Source: Streptomyces griseofuscus (GTDB lineage Bacteria > Actinomycetota > Actinomycetes > Streptomycetales > Streptomycetaceae). From it: a stretch of DNA of 64,000 nt. The position numbers and the translations under genes were made by a program. The notes beneath the pieces are model-generated. The model did not search any database. It had not been told where the DNA came from and was given only the letters and a program-made list of their open reading frames with translations. Positions 43,639 to 52,162 of the stretch are shown here, piece after piece; position 1 is the stretch's first letter; every line of letters starts with the position of its first letter. Where the stretch lies: assembly GCF_014673495.1 (NCBI RefSeq), contig NZ_CP051006.1, positions 682,001-746,000 of the forward strand, in the 5' to 3' direction.

Positions 43639-43856
43639 GCTGTGAAGCATATGCCGATCGAAGTGAAGGCGCTGTGAGCAAGTACCTTCGATACGGACAT
43701 TTCGGACCGTGTTGCTCATCACGTCAATGTGTCAAGAGGCGTACGGGAGTTCACACCCGCCCCTCACCCGACGGCCGCTCCGGGGCCGCCGGACGAGGGT
43801 GAGCAACGGCACAGCGCCCGATCGAGGCGACCGGGGTGATCGGGTGATCGCCTCGC

Positions 43857-44555
43857 TCAGGTGCCGGGCTTGTGGCCGTACACGAAGACGTCGTCGCCCG
43901 TCCGCAGCAGCGACCAGTACTTCTTGGCGTCCTTCGGGGTCATGTTGACGCAGCCGTGCGAGCCGGGCGGGTTCCACATGCTCAGGCCGACCGAGTGGAA
44001 CGCCTCGCCGCCGTTGAAGAACTGGCTGTAGGGCATCGACACGTCGTAGAGCGTCGAGACGTGGTGGAGGTCACGCCAGTAGACCTTCGTCAGACCGGTG
44101 CGGGTGACGAAGCCCTTGCGGCCGGTGCGCACGGGGACCGGGCCGTAGACCAGCTTCTTGCCGTCCTGGATCCAGCTGAGCTGGTGCGTGAGGTCCACAC
44201 AGGCGATCCGGCCCTTGTTCACCGGGCACTTGCCGCTCTTGTTCGGGTTCTTCCCCACGGCCTTCTGCTGGTTGATGAGGTCCATCACACCCCAGGTGAC
44301 GGGCCCCGCGTAGCCGATGGTGGGGGTGATGCCGTTCTTCGCCTGGAAGGCGCGGATCGCCTTGCAGTCGGCGGCGGACTGGCGGCCGTCGACCGGGCGG
44401 CCGAGGAACTTCTCCGCCTGCTTCTGGTACGGGCCCGTCGATGTGGTGCAGGAGCTCGCGGCCTGGGCGGGTGCCGCGCCGAGGGCGAGTGTGAGCGGCG
44501 CCACCAGAGCCGTGAGTCCGAGCGCCACGACACCTCGTCTATGTATGTCCCCCAT
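43857..44555 (-). CDS. Exported L,D-transpeptidase with peptidoglycan-binding domain
   Basis: A 232-residue secreted protein. Signal peptide 1-32 ending AQA. Residues 43-95 resemble a peptidoglycan-binding helical domain (RPVDGRQSAADCKAIRAFQA), and about 115-230 a YkuD catalytic domain with His187 and the S199-H-G-C202 motif (PPGSHGCVNMTPKDA), Cys202 being the nucleophile. It makes 3-3 crosslinks in peptidoglycan, or acts as a small exported relative. The ATG at 44555 has AAGGAGAAAAG upstream. Single-gene unit. Confidence 0.9.
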   Translation of the reverse strand: MGDIHRRGVVALGLTALVAPLTLALGAAPAQAASSCTTSTGPYQKQAEKFLGRPVDGRQSAADCKAIRAFQAKNGITPTIGYAGPVTWGVMDLINQQKAVGKNPNKSGKCPVNKGRIACVDLTHQLSWIQDGKKLVYGPVPVRTGRKGFVTRTGLTKVYWRDLHHVSTLYDVSMPYSQFFNGGEAFHSVGLSMWNPPGSHGCVNMTPKDAKKYWSLLRTGDDVFVYGHKPGT

Positions 44556-44959
44556 GAGGGCTTTTCTCCTTCTTCTGGCCGGTTTGCCCAGGGCCTCCCC
44601 CGGGGTTTCTTCGTGCGCGATTCCCACGATCTCGGACAAGTAGACCTGATCGGGCGTGTCGAGGTTGCCTTTCTGGTCATGCTGTGATGAAAGGGTGAGT
44701 TTCCTCACCCCGGAGTCGGCCACAGCGCGCTGCCGTGGAGGGACCCGCCGGTCCAGGTCCAGGGCGACGGTGATGTCCAGGCCGGTCCTGGTGGGCGGCC
44801 GCGTCCCGGTGGGCGAGCCGGTCGGCGCAGAGGCTGGGCGCGCCCCGCTGCGCGGGGTCAACTCCTCGAAAAAATTGGCCGATTCGCGGCGTTCGGCGGC
44901 GACGAGTGCGGCGAGGTCCGGTGCTCTCTCCATACGCCCCGGCATGGTGAGGACTTCGA
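44556..44959. other. Gene-free region upstream of the L,D-transpeptidase
   Basis: About 400 bp with no supported gene. It contains the perfect dyad GGGTGAG (44693-44699) / CTCACCC (44704-44710), 138 bp upstream of the transpeptidase ATG, a possible operator or hairpin. On the minus strand a short frame (MERAPDLAALVAAERRESAN...) reads like a protein N-terminus but runs into low-complexity sequence and is not called. Confidence 0.4.
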
Positions 44960-45560
44960 CGGCACGTCCAGGACCGGGTTCCGGGCGGGGCGTGCGGTGC
45001 GGCCGACGGAGGTCGGTGCGGCCGTACTGCCGTACGCGCGGGCGGGTCGCGATCGGTCTCGTGCCCGGCGCGCTGGACCTCGCGGTGGCCGGGGTGGCGG
45101 TGCGGACCCCGCCGCCGGGCCTCGCCTGGGGGGGTGTTCGTCGATGTGCCGCTGGTCGTGGCGGCCGTACCGGAGCATCCGCTGATGGCCGCGTACCCGG
45201 ACGGGGGCGCCGTGTCGTCGGCCGCGCTGGCGGGGCACCGGCTGATCGGTCTGCAGCACGTGATCGGGATGCGGGCGGTGCTGGAACGGCTGTGTGCCGG
45301 GGCCGGGTTCCGGCCGCAGGTCGTGTTCGAGGCCGCGGCATCGGACGCGCTCGCCCGTCTCGCGGCGCGCGACCTCGGCGTCGGCGTCGGCGTCGGCGTC
45401 CTACCGGGCCCGGGCCCTCACCCCGGCCTGCGCGCGCTCACCCTCGCCGACCCGCGCGCCCGCGCCCGCGCGGCCCTCGTCCGGCGGGCCCAGGGGCCGC
45501 TGGGCCCGGCCGCGCGGGAGCTGCTGGGCCGGCTGCGCGAGGAGTTGCGCGCAGGGAGAC
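44960..45560 (+). pseudogene. LysR-type regulator pseudogene, frameshifted and 5'-truncated
   Basis: Three LysR pieces lie in order but in three different plus-strand frames: GRAVRPTEVGAAVLPYARA (ending about 45044; end of the HTH domain), RVAIGLVPGALDLAVAGVAV then RTPPPGLAW (about 45045-45125), and VFVDVPLVVAAVPEHPLMAA onward (45134 to about 45555; effector-binding domain, ending LREELRAG). The second shift falls at a run of seven G (45128-45134). The N-terminal half of the HTH is absent. It cannot make a functional regulator. Confidence 0.75.
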
Positions 45561-45593
45561 GAATGCGCGGCCGCAACCGGGCCGGGGCGAGGG

Positions 45594-46379
45594 TCAGTTG
45601 TGCAGGGCGGCGTGGAAGCCGGTGTGCACGGAGGTGAGGCCACCGTCGACCACGAGGGTGGTGCCGGTGATCCAGGCGGCGTCGCGGGAGGCGAGGAAGG
45701 CGACCGCGGCGGCGATGTCCTCGGGTTCGCCGATCCGGCCGAGCGGGTACAGGGCGCGGACGGCGTCGAGTTCACTCTCGCGCCCCTCCCACGCCGAGGT
45801 GCGCACCGTACCCGGGGCCACGAGGTTCACCCGGACGCCCCGAGAAGCCGCGTGCCCGGCGAGGGTGCGGGTCAGGGAGCCGAGGCCGGCCTTGGCGGCG
45901 CTGTAGGCGTGGTTGCCGAAGTCCTGGAGTCCGTTGACGGAGCCGATGCTCACGATCGCGCCGCGTCCGGAGGCGGCCAGGTGGGGCAGGGCGGCGCGGC
46001 AGCAGCGCTGGACGCCGGTCAGGGTGATGTCGAGGTCGCGGGCCCAGGTGTCGTCCGTGCCGTCCTCGAAGCGCGGGGTGTCCGGGGTGCAGTGGGCGGC
46101 GCAGTTGACCAGGACGTCCAGGGAGCCGAAGGCGTCGACGGCACGGGCCACGGCCGCCTCCACGGCGGTGCGTTCGGCCACGTCGCAGCCGAACGCCTCG
46201 CCGGTCAGGCCCTGTCGGCGCAGCTCGGCGGCGGTTCGCTCGGCCTCGGCCGGGTCCCGGTCGGTCACCAGGACCCGGCCGCCCTCCTCGGCGAGCCGCC
46301 GGGCGACGGCGGCACCGATGCCGCGGGCCGCTCCGGTGACGAGTACCGCGTGTCCCGCGAAACGGGTGTGATCGCTCAT
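45594..46379 (-). CDS. Short-chain dehydrogenase/reductase
   Basis: A 261-residue classical SDR: TGAARGIGAAVARRLAEEGG (cofactor glycine motif), VNCAAH (NNAG position), catalytic Ser in IVSIGSVNGLQ and YSAAK (Tyr, Lys), then a C-terminal GTTLVVDGG. The acidic residue after strand 2 (TDRDPAE) suggests NAD(H). Substrate unknown. Start at 46379 begins MSDHTRFAGHAVLVTG; no ribosome site is clear. Confidence 0.9.
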   Translation of the reverse strand: MSDHTRFAGHAVLVTGAARGIGAAVARRLAEEGGRVLVTDRDPAEAERTAAELRRQGLTGEAFGCDVAERTAVEAAVARAVDAFGSLDVLVNCAAHCTPDTPRFEDGTDDTWARDLDITLTGVQRCCRAALPHLAASGRGAIVSIGSVNGLQDFGNHAYSAAKAGLGSLTRTLAGHAASRGVRVNLVAPGTVRTSAWEGRESELDAVRALYPLGRIGEPEDIAAAVAFLASRDAAWITGTTLVVDGGLTSVHTGFHAALHN

Positions 46380-46446
46380 GGGGCGACGGTACGTCCGCAC
46401 CCGCGGTCTTTCACCGTCCCGTGCCGGTGTTCCGCCCAACTCCCCC

Positions 46447-47409
46447 TCACCGGTATCCCGTTGTGTCGGCGGGCCGCCCCGCGTCCTGGACCTCCTTCAG
46501 ATAGCGCCAGGCGTCGGGGCGGCTGCCGTCGAGGTCGGTGAAGCCGTACTCACGGGCGAGGCCGCCGCTGGAGAGGGACCGCCCGTTGAAGCGGGCCACG
46601 GTGGGGTCGGCGGCCAGGGCGGCGACGGCCCGGCCGGTGAAGCGCGGGGTCTCGGAGATGGCGAAGTGCGGCTCGCGCGCGAGGGCGTCGCGCCAGTTGT
46701 CCTCGCGGACGCCGAACAGGTCCAGCATCAGTTCGGAGCGCATCCAGCCAGGGGTGAGGGCGACGGCGGTGGCGCCGCGCGGGCCGAGTTCATGGCCGAG
46801 GGCGAAGGCCATGCGCAGGACGGCGGTCTTGGCGAGGTCGTAGAAGAGGTTCACACGATAGGTGTCGCGGTTGTGCTCGGCGGTGCCGTCGGTCATCTCC
46901 ACGACCAGCCCACCGGGTCGGCGCAGCAGCAGGGGCAGCGCGAAGTGGCTGGTGACGGCGTGGGTGTCGATCGCGAGGCGCAGGAGTCTGAGCCCGTTGT
47001 CCAGGTCGTGCTCCCACACCGGGGTGTCCCACTCGAAGAGTTTCTCGCCGCCCCAGATGTCGTTGACGAGGATGTCCAGGCGGCCCTGTTCGGTCGCGAT
47101 GCGGTCCACCAGGTCGCGTACGGCAGCCGGTCGCAGATGGTCGACGGGTACGGCGATGCCGTGGCCGCCGGCGGCGGTGACCAGGTCGGCGGTGTCCTCG
47201 ATGGTCTCGGGGCGGTCGTACTCGGAGCGACGGGCGCGGGTGCTGCGGCCGGTGACGTAGACGGTGGCGCCGGCCGCGCCGAGCTCCACCGCGATGCCCC
47301 GCCCTGCGCCCCGGGTCGCCCCCGCGACCAGGGCGACCCTGCCCGCGAGGTCCTTGATGTCCTTGAGGTCCCCCGGATCTCCGTGGTCCTCGTCGAGCGG
47401 TGCTGGCAT
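46447..47409 (-). CDS. DHRS1-like short-chain dehydrogenase/reductase
   Basis: A 320-residue SDR with a longer C-terminal region. VALVAGATRGAGRGIAVELG is the cofactor site, TGRSTRARRSEYDRPETIED suggests NADP(H) (Arg after strand 2), VNDIWGGEKLFEWDTPVWEH and a catalytic YRVNLFYDLAKTA (Tyr...Lys) follow. This is the pattern of DHRS1-related actinobacterial enzymes. It is followed on the same strand by the SDR at 45594 after 67 bp. Substrate unknown. Confidence 0.87.
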   Translation of the reverse strand: MPAPLDEDHGDPGDLKDIKDLAGRVALVAGATRGAGRGIAVELGAAGATVYVTGRSTRARRSEYDRPETIEDTADLVTAAGGHGIAVPVDHLRPAAVRDLVDRIATEQGRLDILVNDIWGGEKLFEWDTPVWEHDLDNGLRLLRLAIDTHAVTSHFALPLLLRRPGGLVVEMTDGTAEHNRDTYRVNLFYDLAKTAVLRMAFALGHELGPRGATAVALTPGWMRSELMLDLFGVREDNWRDALAREPHFAISETPRFTGRAVAALAADPTVARFNGRSLSSGGLAREYGFTDLDGSRPDAWRYLKEVQDAGRPADTTGYR

Positions 47410-47499
47410 GTCCGGCCTCCGTGCGCTGAGCGTGTGCTGTCGTCCCTCAGCGTCACGGAGAAGCCGGACATCTCCCGTCGGGTTTTACCGGGCGGTCGG

Positions 47500-47868
47500 T
47501 CAGCGGGCGAGCCGTTCGGCGACGGCGTCGGTGTCCGGCAGGAACCACAGCTGGTCGCCCTGGTTGGACTCGTGCACGAAGTCGCGCAGGGCGTCGCTCG
47601 CCTCGATGTGGGCGGAGATGTCGCCGACGACGGCGAGCCGCACCCGGTAGTTCACGAACTTCTGGACGACGGCGCCCGCGACGCCGGACCGCAGCCGGAA
47701 GAACTCCTGCGCGATCCGTGCCACGGGCACCTCGACCAGCTGGGCGTCCTGCCCGAAGGCGTCGCCTATGAGGTCCAGTGCCGCGCGCTCGCCGTCCAGG
47801 GGCGGGCCGTCGGGGGCGCAGCGCAGGACGCGGGTCTCGTGCAGGGTCACGAGCGTGTTCGTGGTCAT
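47500..47868 (-). CDS. DUF4180 domain protein
   Basis: A 122-residue protein: RCAPDGPPLDGERAALDLIG then AQLVEVPVARIAQEFFRLRS, with a basic KFVNYRVRLAVVGDISAHIE and ending DQLWFLPDTDAVAERL. This is the DUF4180 family, small alpha/beta proteins of unknown function. The ATG at 47868 is the last Met before the domain. Independent of its neighbours by spacing (28 bp from the MBL gene, same strand, so cotranscription is possible). Confidence 0.8.
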   Translation of the reverse strand: MTTNTLVTLHETRVLRCAPDGPPLDGERAALDLIGDAFGQDAQLVEVPVARIAQEFFRLRSGVAGAVVQKFVNYRVRLAVVGDISAHIEASDALRDFVHESNQGDQLWFLPDTDAVAERLAR

Positions 47869-47896
47869 GATCGCGACCCTATGCGCACGATGCGGT

Positions 47897-48526
47897 TCAG
47901 TGCCCGCGTTTGATCCATTCCTCCAGATGAGGGGCCTCGGCACCGATGGTGGTGGAGTCGCCGTGGCCGGTGAGGACCTGGGTCTCGGGCGGGAGGGTGA
48001 GCAGTTTGTCGCGGATGGAGTCGATGATCGTGGGGAAGTGCGAGAAGGAGCGGCCGGTGGCGCCGGGGCCGCCCTGGAAGAGGGTGTCGCCGGTGAAGAC
48101 GGCGCCCAGTGCGGGGTCGTAGAGGCAGATCGCGCCGGGCGCGTGCCCGGGGGTGTGCAGCACGGTGAGGTCGGCGCCGGCCGCCTCGATGACCTGGTCG
48201 TCCACGAGGAGCCGGTCGGGGTCGCGGTCGGGGTGGGTCATCCGCCACAGCGGCAGATCGTCGGGGTGCAGCCAGATGACCGCGCCGGTGCGGTCGGCCA
48301 GCGCGGGCGCCGCGTCGATGTGGTCGTTGTGGGCGTGGGTGCACACGATGGCGGTGAGCCGGCGGTCGCCGACGGCGCGGGCGATGGCGTCGGCGTCATG
48401 GGCGGCGTCGATGACGATCGCCTCATGGTTGTCGCCGACGATCCAGACGTTGTTGTCGACGTCCCAGGTGCCGCCGTCGAGGGTGAACTGCCCCGAGGTG
48501 ACGAGCCGTTCGATGCGTGCGGTCAT
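47897..48526 (-). CDS. MBL-fold hydrolase paired with mycothiol formaldehyde dehydrogenase
   Basis: A 209-residue metallo-beta-lactamase-fold protein with THAHNDH (zinc ligands), HTPGHAPGAICL, FTGDTLFQGG and the final GHGDSTTIG His. In mycothiol users this gene, adjacent to mscR, is thought to hydrolyse S-formylmycothiol to formate plus mycothiol, the job done by S-formylglutathione hydrolase elsewhere. The start overlaps the mscR stop (TGATG), giving translational coupling. Function is inferred from that linkage. Confidence 0.85.
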   Translation of the reverse strand: MTARIERLVTSGQFTLDGGTWDVDNNVWIVGDNHEAIVIDAAHDADAIARAVGDRRLTAIVCTHAHNDHIDAAPALADRTGAVIWLHPDDLPLWRMTHPDRDPDRLLVDDQVIEAAGADLTVLHTPGHAPGAICLYDPALGAVFTGDTLFQGGPGATGRSFSHFPTIIDSIRDKLLTLPPETQVLTGHGDSTTIGAEAPHLEEWIKRGH

Positions 48527-49614
48527 CAGAGCACCACCACCGAGCGCAGCACGTCGCCCTGGTGCATCCGGTCGAACGCCTTCTCCACCTCGTCCAGTTG
48601 GATGGTCTCGGTGACGAACGCGTCGAGCGGCAGCCTGCCTTGCAGATGCAGGTCGATGAGCATCGGGAAGTCGCGGGAGGGCAGGCAGTCGCCGTACCAG
48701 CTGGACTTGAGGGCGCCGCCGCGGCCGAAGACGTCCAGCAGGGGCAGTTCGAGCTTCATCTCCGGGGTGGGGACGCCGACGAGGACGACGGTGCCGGCGA
48801 GGTCGCGGGCGTAGAAGGCCTGCCGGTACGTCTCCGGGCGGCCGACCGCCTCGATGACGACGTCGGCGCCGAAGCCGCCGGTCAGTTCGCGGACGGCCTC
48901 GACCGGGTCGTGCTGCTTGGAGTTGACGGTGTGGGTGGCGCCGAGGGCGCGGGCCTTCTCCAGCTTGCGGTCGTCGATGTCCACGGCGATGATCTTCGCC
49001 GCGCCGGCCAGCTCGGCCCCCGCGATGGCGGCGTCGCCGACGCCGCCGCAGCCGATGACGGCGACCGAGTCGCCCCGGCCGACCTGGCCGGTGTTGATGG
49101 CGGCGCCGATGCCGGCCATCACACCGCAGCCGAGGAGGCCCGCGACGGCCGGGGAGACGGCCGGGTCGACCTTGGTGCACTGGCCGGCGGCGACCAGGGT
49201 CTTCTCGGCGAACGCGCCGATGCCGAGGGCCGGGGAGAGTTCCTGGCCGGTGGCGGCGAGGGTCATCTTCTGCTTCGCGTTGTGGGTGTTGAAGCAGTAC
49301 CAGGGGCGGCCGCGCAGACAGGCCCGGCAATTGCCGCACACGGCACGCCAGTTGAGGATGACGAAGTCACCGGGGGCCACCTCGGTGACACCGTCGCCGA
49401 CCGACTCCACCACACCGGCGGCCTCATGGCCGAGGAGGAAGGGGAAGTCGTCGGAGATGCCGCCCTGCTTGTAGTGCAGATCGGTGTGGCAGACACCGCA
49501 GGCCTGGACGCGTACGACGGCCTCGCCCGGGCCGGGATCCGGCACCACGATCGTCTCGACTCGTACGGGCTCGTCCTTGCCCGGTGCGATCACGCCGCGT
49601 ACTTCCTGCGCCAT
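48526..49614 (-). CDS. mscR: S-(hydroxymethyl)mycothiol dehydrogenase
   Basis: A 362-residue zinc medium-chain dehydrogenase. Catalytic zinc ligands Cys and His are in [14 protein letters not shown] and LLGHEAAG; the structural zinc site is [18 protein letters not shown] binding [15 protein letters not shown]. The family member in actinobacteria oxidises the formaldehyde-mycothiol adduct (and nitrosomycothiol), detoxifying formaldehyde. The coupled MBL gene completes the route. Upstream 178 bp is the probable promoter region. Confidence 0.92.
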   Translation of the reverse strand: MAQEVRGVIAPGKDEPVRVETIVVPDPGPGEAVVRVQACGVCHTDLHYKQGGISDDFPFLLGHEAAGVVESVGDGVTEVAPGDFVILNWRAVCGNCRACLRGRPWYCFNTHNAKQKMTLAATGQELSPALGIGAFAEKTLVAAGQCTKVDPAVSPAVAGLLGCGVMAGIGAAINTGQVGRGDSVAVIGCGGVGDAAIAGAELAGAAKIIAVDIDDRKLEKARALGATHTVNSKQHDPVEAVRELTGGFGADVVIEAVGRPETYRQAFYARDLAGTVVLVGVPTPEMKLELPLLDVFGRGGALKSSWYGDCLPSRDFPMLIDLHLQGRLPLDAFVTETIQLDEVEKAFDRMHQGDVLRSVVVL

Positions 49615-49792
49615 GGTCTGGTTCCTTCCATCGAGTGCTTACCGTGCAGACCCTACGCGCGCCCGATGGGCGGCGGGACGGGCCACGGCGGTGACCCTGG
49701 ATCTTTCCCCCGGGGGCACCCAGAGGCGCCTGGAGGCAGCGGGAGGCACCCGCCCCGAGAAACGCTTATGAATTGCACAAGAATCGGATCGA

Positions 49793-50662
49793 ATGACGAC
49801 GTTCGATGATGGGGATTCCTTTGCGAGGTGCAGGCGCCCGACCGGTCCGGTGCTTACCCGACCGTGCCTTCATGGGGGCATGCCCGCTGATGGCCGTAAG
49901 GGACGTACCGCATTCCTGTTCTCGGCCGGTGCCTCGCCGCGCCCGGAGACGGAACGTGAACTCGCGGCGGCTTTCCCGCTGTTCGCGAAGACGCTGGACG
50001 AGCTGTGCGCCCGTCTGGATCCCTATCTCGAACTGCCGTTGAAATGCGTGATGTTCGCGGAGCCCGGCACCCGGACGGCGGCGCTGCTGGGCCGGGCGTC
50101 GTACGCCGGGCCGGCGCTGTTCGCGCTCCAGGTGGCGCAGTACCGGCTGCTGCGGAGCTGGGGCGCCCGCCCTGATGTGCTGTTCGGGCACGGGGCCGGG
50201 CGGATGGCCGCGGCGTACGCCGCAGGGGTCTTCTCGCTCGCGGACGGCTGCCACGCGGTCGGCACCCTGGCCCGGCTGCTGGACGGCGCCCTGGGTGAGA
50301 CGGCCCCGCAGGCGCTGCGCACGGCTTACGGCCGTACGCTCGCCACGCTTCACCCCGGCCCGCCGCGGCTCCCCCTCGTCTGCGACATCACCGGCCGCCC
50401 GGTCGGCGCCGAGACCGCCGAGCCGGGGTTCTGGCTGCCGGGCCCGGGGTCCCGGCGGTTCGCGGAGGTGGCCGCCCTGCTGCACCGGGGCGGGGTGCGG
50501 ACCTGGCTGGAGCTGGGCCCGGCGGACACCCTGACCCGCGCGCTGGCCGAGGAGCTGCCGCCCGGCGCCGCCCCGGCCCCCGGCGCGGCCTACGCCGTGG
50601 CCCGGGACTGGGCGGTGCTGAACGCGGGCGGCGGCACTCGGCCGCGCGGCGCCCCGGTGTGA
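49793..50662 (+). CDS. Acyltransferase-domain-like protein lacking the catalytic serine
   Basis: A 289-residue protein similar to the AT domain of modular polyketide synthases but shorter: FLFSAGASPRPETERELAAA at the start, GHGAG at 132-136 where active AT domains have GHSxG, so Gly134 replaces the nucleophilic Ser. After RLLDGALGETAPQAL about a hundred residues of the usual domain are missing, and the C-terminal part resumes PRLPLVCDITGRPVGAETAE and HRGGVRTWLELGPADTLTRA. No ACP or ketosynthase is nearby. It is unlikely to load malonyl units. Start could be 49793 or 49880; the first 30 residues are low-complexity. Confidence 0.7.
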   Translation: MTTFDDGDSFARCRRPTGPVLTRPCLHGGMPADGRKGRTAFLFSAGASPRPETERELAAAFPLFAKTLDELCARLDPYLELPLKCVMFAEPGTRTAALLGRASYAGPALFALQVAQYRLLRSWGARPDVLFGHGAGRMAAAYAAGVFSLADGCHAVGTLARLLDGALGETAPQALRTAYGRTLATLHPGPPRLPLVCDITGRPVGAETAEPGFWLPGPGSRRFAEVAALLHRGGVRTWLELGPADTLTRALAEELPPGAAPAPGAAYAVARDWAVLNAGGGTRPRGAPV

Positions 50663-50671
50663 CGCGTCGGC

Positions 50672-50977
50672 TCAGGCCCCCACGGCCGGGAGCAGGCCGG
50701 TCACCGGCGCCACGATGTCGGTGACCTGGTGGAGTTCGCTGAGCTGGTTCAGCTGGCTGACCTGGTTCAGGGACTTGAGCTGCTGGGAGGCCGTGGGCAG
50801 CTGGGCCCGCTGCTCGGCGGGGATGTTGCCGGTGGTGAGCGTGTCGAGCACGGTCATCGGGTTGATCTGCCCGGTGTGCGAGGCGCTCGCGTCGGCCGCG
50901 CTCGCGAGGGGTGCGGCCAGGCCCGTGACCCCGGCGGCGAGTCCGAGGACGGCGACGATACGGCGTGTTGAGATCAT
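50672..50977 (-). CDS. Small secreted protein with short internal repeats
   Basis: A 101-residue protein. Signal peptide 1-27 (RRIVAVLGLAAGVTGLAAPL, cleavage ASA). The mature part has imperfect repeats LKSLNQVSQLNQLSELHQV and no cysteine. Such short repeats suggest a coiled or beta-helix stretch. Function unknown; a cell-surface role is possible. Convergent with the AT-like gene, 9 bp apart. Confidence 0.7.
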   Translation of the reverse strand: MISTRRIVAVLGLAAGVTGLAAPLASAADASASHTGQINPMTVLDTLTTGNIPAEQRAQLPTASQQLKSLNQVSQLNQLSELHQVTDIVAPVTGLLPAVGA

Positions 50978-51149
50978 GCCCTCAGCAACGCCGACGGCCC
51001 CCGGCCGGACACGGGCGGCGGCCCGCGCTCACTCGTGAGGCGGAGCGCGCCCCGTGCGCTTGCCGAGGCCACCGGGGCGGGGGACGCTCGAAGACGGGGC
51101 CCGTACGGTCCGCCGCGCGCCGGACCGGGAGCCCTTGAAGGAGGTCACC

Positions 51150-51515
51150 ATGGGCACCGCGACAGGCTCCGCCTTCGACACCGAGACACTGCGCCGGGGC
51201 ATCGAGGGGAACACCGGGAACACCCTGCTGTCCCTGTACGCGGACGACGCGGAGATCCGCATCATCGACCGCAACACCCAGCCCAGCCACCCCAAGATCC
51301 TGCACGGCCGGGGCGAGATCGCCGAGATGCTCGACGACGTCTACCGCCGCGACATGATCCACAAGTTGGACCGGTGCGTGGTGCAGGGCGACCACGCCGC
51401 GTTCACCGAGTCCTGCCAGTACGGGGACGGCACCCGCGTCCTCGCCGAATCCATGATCACCCTACGGGACGGGAAGATCGCCGAGCAGATTCTGATCCAG
51501 GCATGGGACGAGTAG
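51150..51515 (+). CDS. SnoaL/NTF2-like small protein
   Basis: A 121-residue alpha+beta barrel protein: DTETLRRGIEGNTGNTLLSL, then YADDAEIRIIDRNTQPSHPK, ILHGRGEIAEMLDDVY and ESMITLRDGKIAEQILIQAW. This pattern fits the SnoaL-like polyketide cyclase/dehydratase or steroid isomerase fold. Active-site residues cannot be assigned. AAGGAGG lies eight bases before the ATG at 51150. A hairpin terminator follows. Confidence 0.82.
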   Translation: MGTATGSAFDTETLRRGIEGNTGNTLLSLYADDAEIRIIDRNTQPSHPKILHGRGEIAEMLDDVYRRDMIHKLDRCVVQGDHAAFTESCQYGDGTRVLAESMITLRDGKIAEQILIQAWDE

Positions 51516-51534
51516 GCAGGAGGTTCGCGCGGAT

Positions 51535-51559
51535 CCAGGTCAGCTCCCGGCTGACCTGG
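51535..51559 (+). terminator. Hairpin terminator after the SnoaL-like gene
   Basis: CCAGGTCAG (51535-51543) and CTGACCTGG (51551-51559) are perfect complements with a 7-nt loop, followed by ACTTTCTC; 20 bp after the stop. Confidence 0.65.
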
Positions 51560-51791
51560 ACTTTCTCGGCCCGCGCGGTGGTGGGCCGGGCGCGGCCCCG
51601 GCGCCGCGGGCCGGTCTCCGCGGCGGGTGTGCCGGTGACGGGCGCGGTGCTGCGGTCGGTCCTGAAAGCGATGCGTGGACGTCCCCCGGCGGCGGTGCCG
51701 CGCGCGTCGCGGCTGCCACGGGTGCCGCGGGTGGTGCCGCGGGTCCGGCGCGGACGGACGCGGTGAGCGTCCCCATTCCCGAGGGTCGGCT
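51560..51791. other. Gene-free Arg/Pro-rich stretch
   Basis: Between the terminator and the minisatellite no gene can be supported; the only long frame is Arg/Pro/Val-rich with no domain and overlaps the terminator. Confidence 0.35.
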
Positions 51792-51960
51792 TTCCCGACG
51801 GTGCGCCTCCCCGGCCGCGCGCCTTCCCGACGGTGAGCCTTTCCCACCGTGCGCCATCCCGGCCGCACGCCCTCCCGACGGTGAGCCTTTCCCACCGTGC
51901 GCCATCCCGGCCGCACGCCCTCCCGACGGTGAGCCTCCCCGGCCGCGCGCCCTCCCGAAG
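51792..51960. repeat. Minisatellite with 48-bp and 32-bp units
   Basis: Two 48-bp units starting TTCCCGACGGTGAGCC and CTCCCGACGGTGAGCC (51824-51871 and 51872-51919) differ only at the first base. They are flanked by 32-bp units (51792-51823 and 51920-51951) that lack the central TTCCCACCGTGCGCCA block. The order is 32, 48, 48, 32, then a partial. The array lies in non-coding DNA about 100 bp before the folD riboswitch. Confidence 0.85.
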
Positions 51961-52059
51961 AGGGCTTTCGCGGCCGTGAGGTTCCCGCCCCCGTGAGGCT
52001 GGGCGCGGGCTGGATCACGCCCGCTCCCCGGCCTCCTGCGCGCCTCGGTTACGCTGTAC

Positions 52060-52135
52060 ACGGGCCGTGACTGGCGCTGAGGTGGAGTACCACCGGGGAG
52101 CGGTCCGTATGGTTGCCGCGCGCCTGGGCGTAAGA
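52060..52135 (+). promoter_or_regulatory. ZTP (pfl) riboswitch upstream of folD
   Basis: The leader reads GTGACTGGCGCTGAGG then TGGAGTACCACCGGGGAGCG (52066-52102) and, after a short variable loop, CCGCGCGCCTGGGC (52116-52129). GACTGGCG, GGTGGA...ACCACCGGGGAGCG and CGCCTGGGC are the conserved blocks of the pfl/ZTP motif, including the pseudoknot-forming CGCCTGGGC. It senses ZTP/ZMP, the alarmone of folate shortage, and turns on folD. It ends about 30 bp before the start codon. Confidence 0.8.
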
Positions 52136-52162
52136 CATCTATCCAGCTCAGGAGTGTGCCGC

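Noticed and set aside
44556..44950. Minus-strand frame continuing upstream of the L,D-transpeptidase start
   Set aside because: A signal peptide and AAGGAGA ribosome site mark the true start at 44555; upstream text has no domain.
49793..50662. Polyketide biosynthetic cluster
   Set aside because: The AT-like protein lacks its Ser, and no ketosynthase, carrier protein or tailoring set is nearby.
51503..51766. Basic plus-strand frame after the SnoaL-like gene
   Set aside because: Starts inside that gene, crosses its terminator and is nearly all Arg/Pro/Val; no ribosome site.
51792..51960. CRISPR-like array
   Set aside because: Units are adjacent with no unique spacers, so it is a tandem repeat; no cas genes are present.
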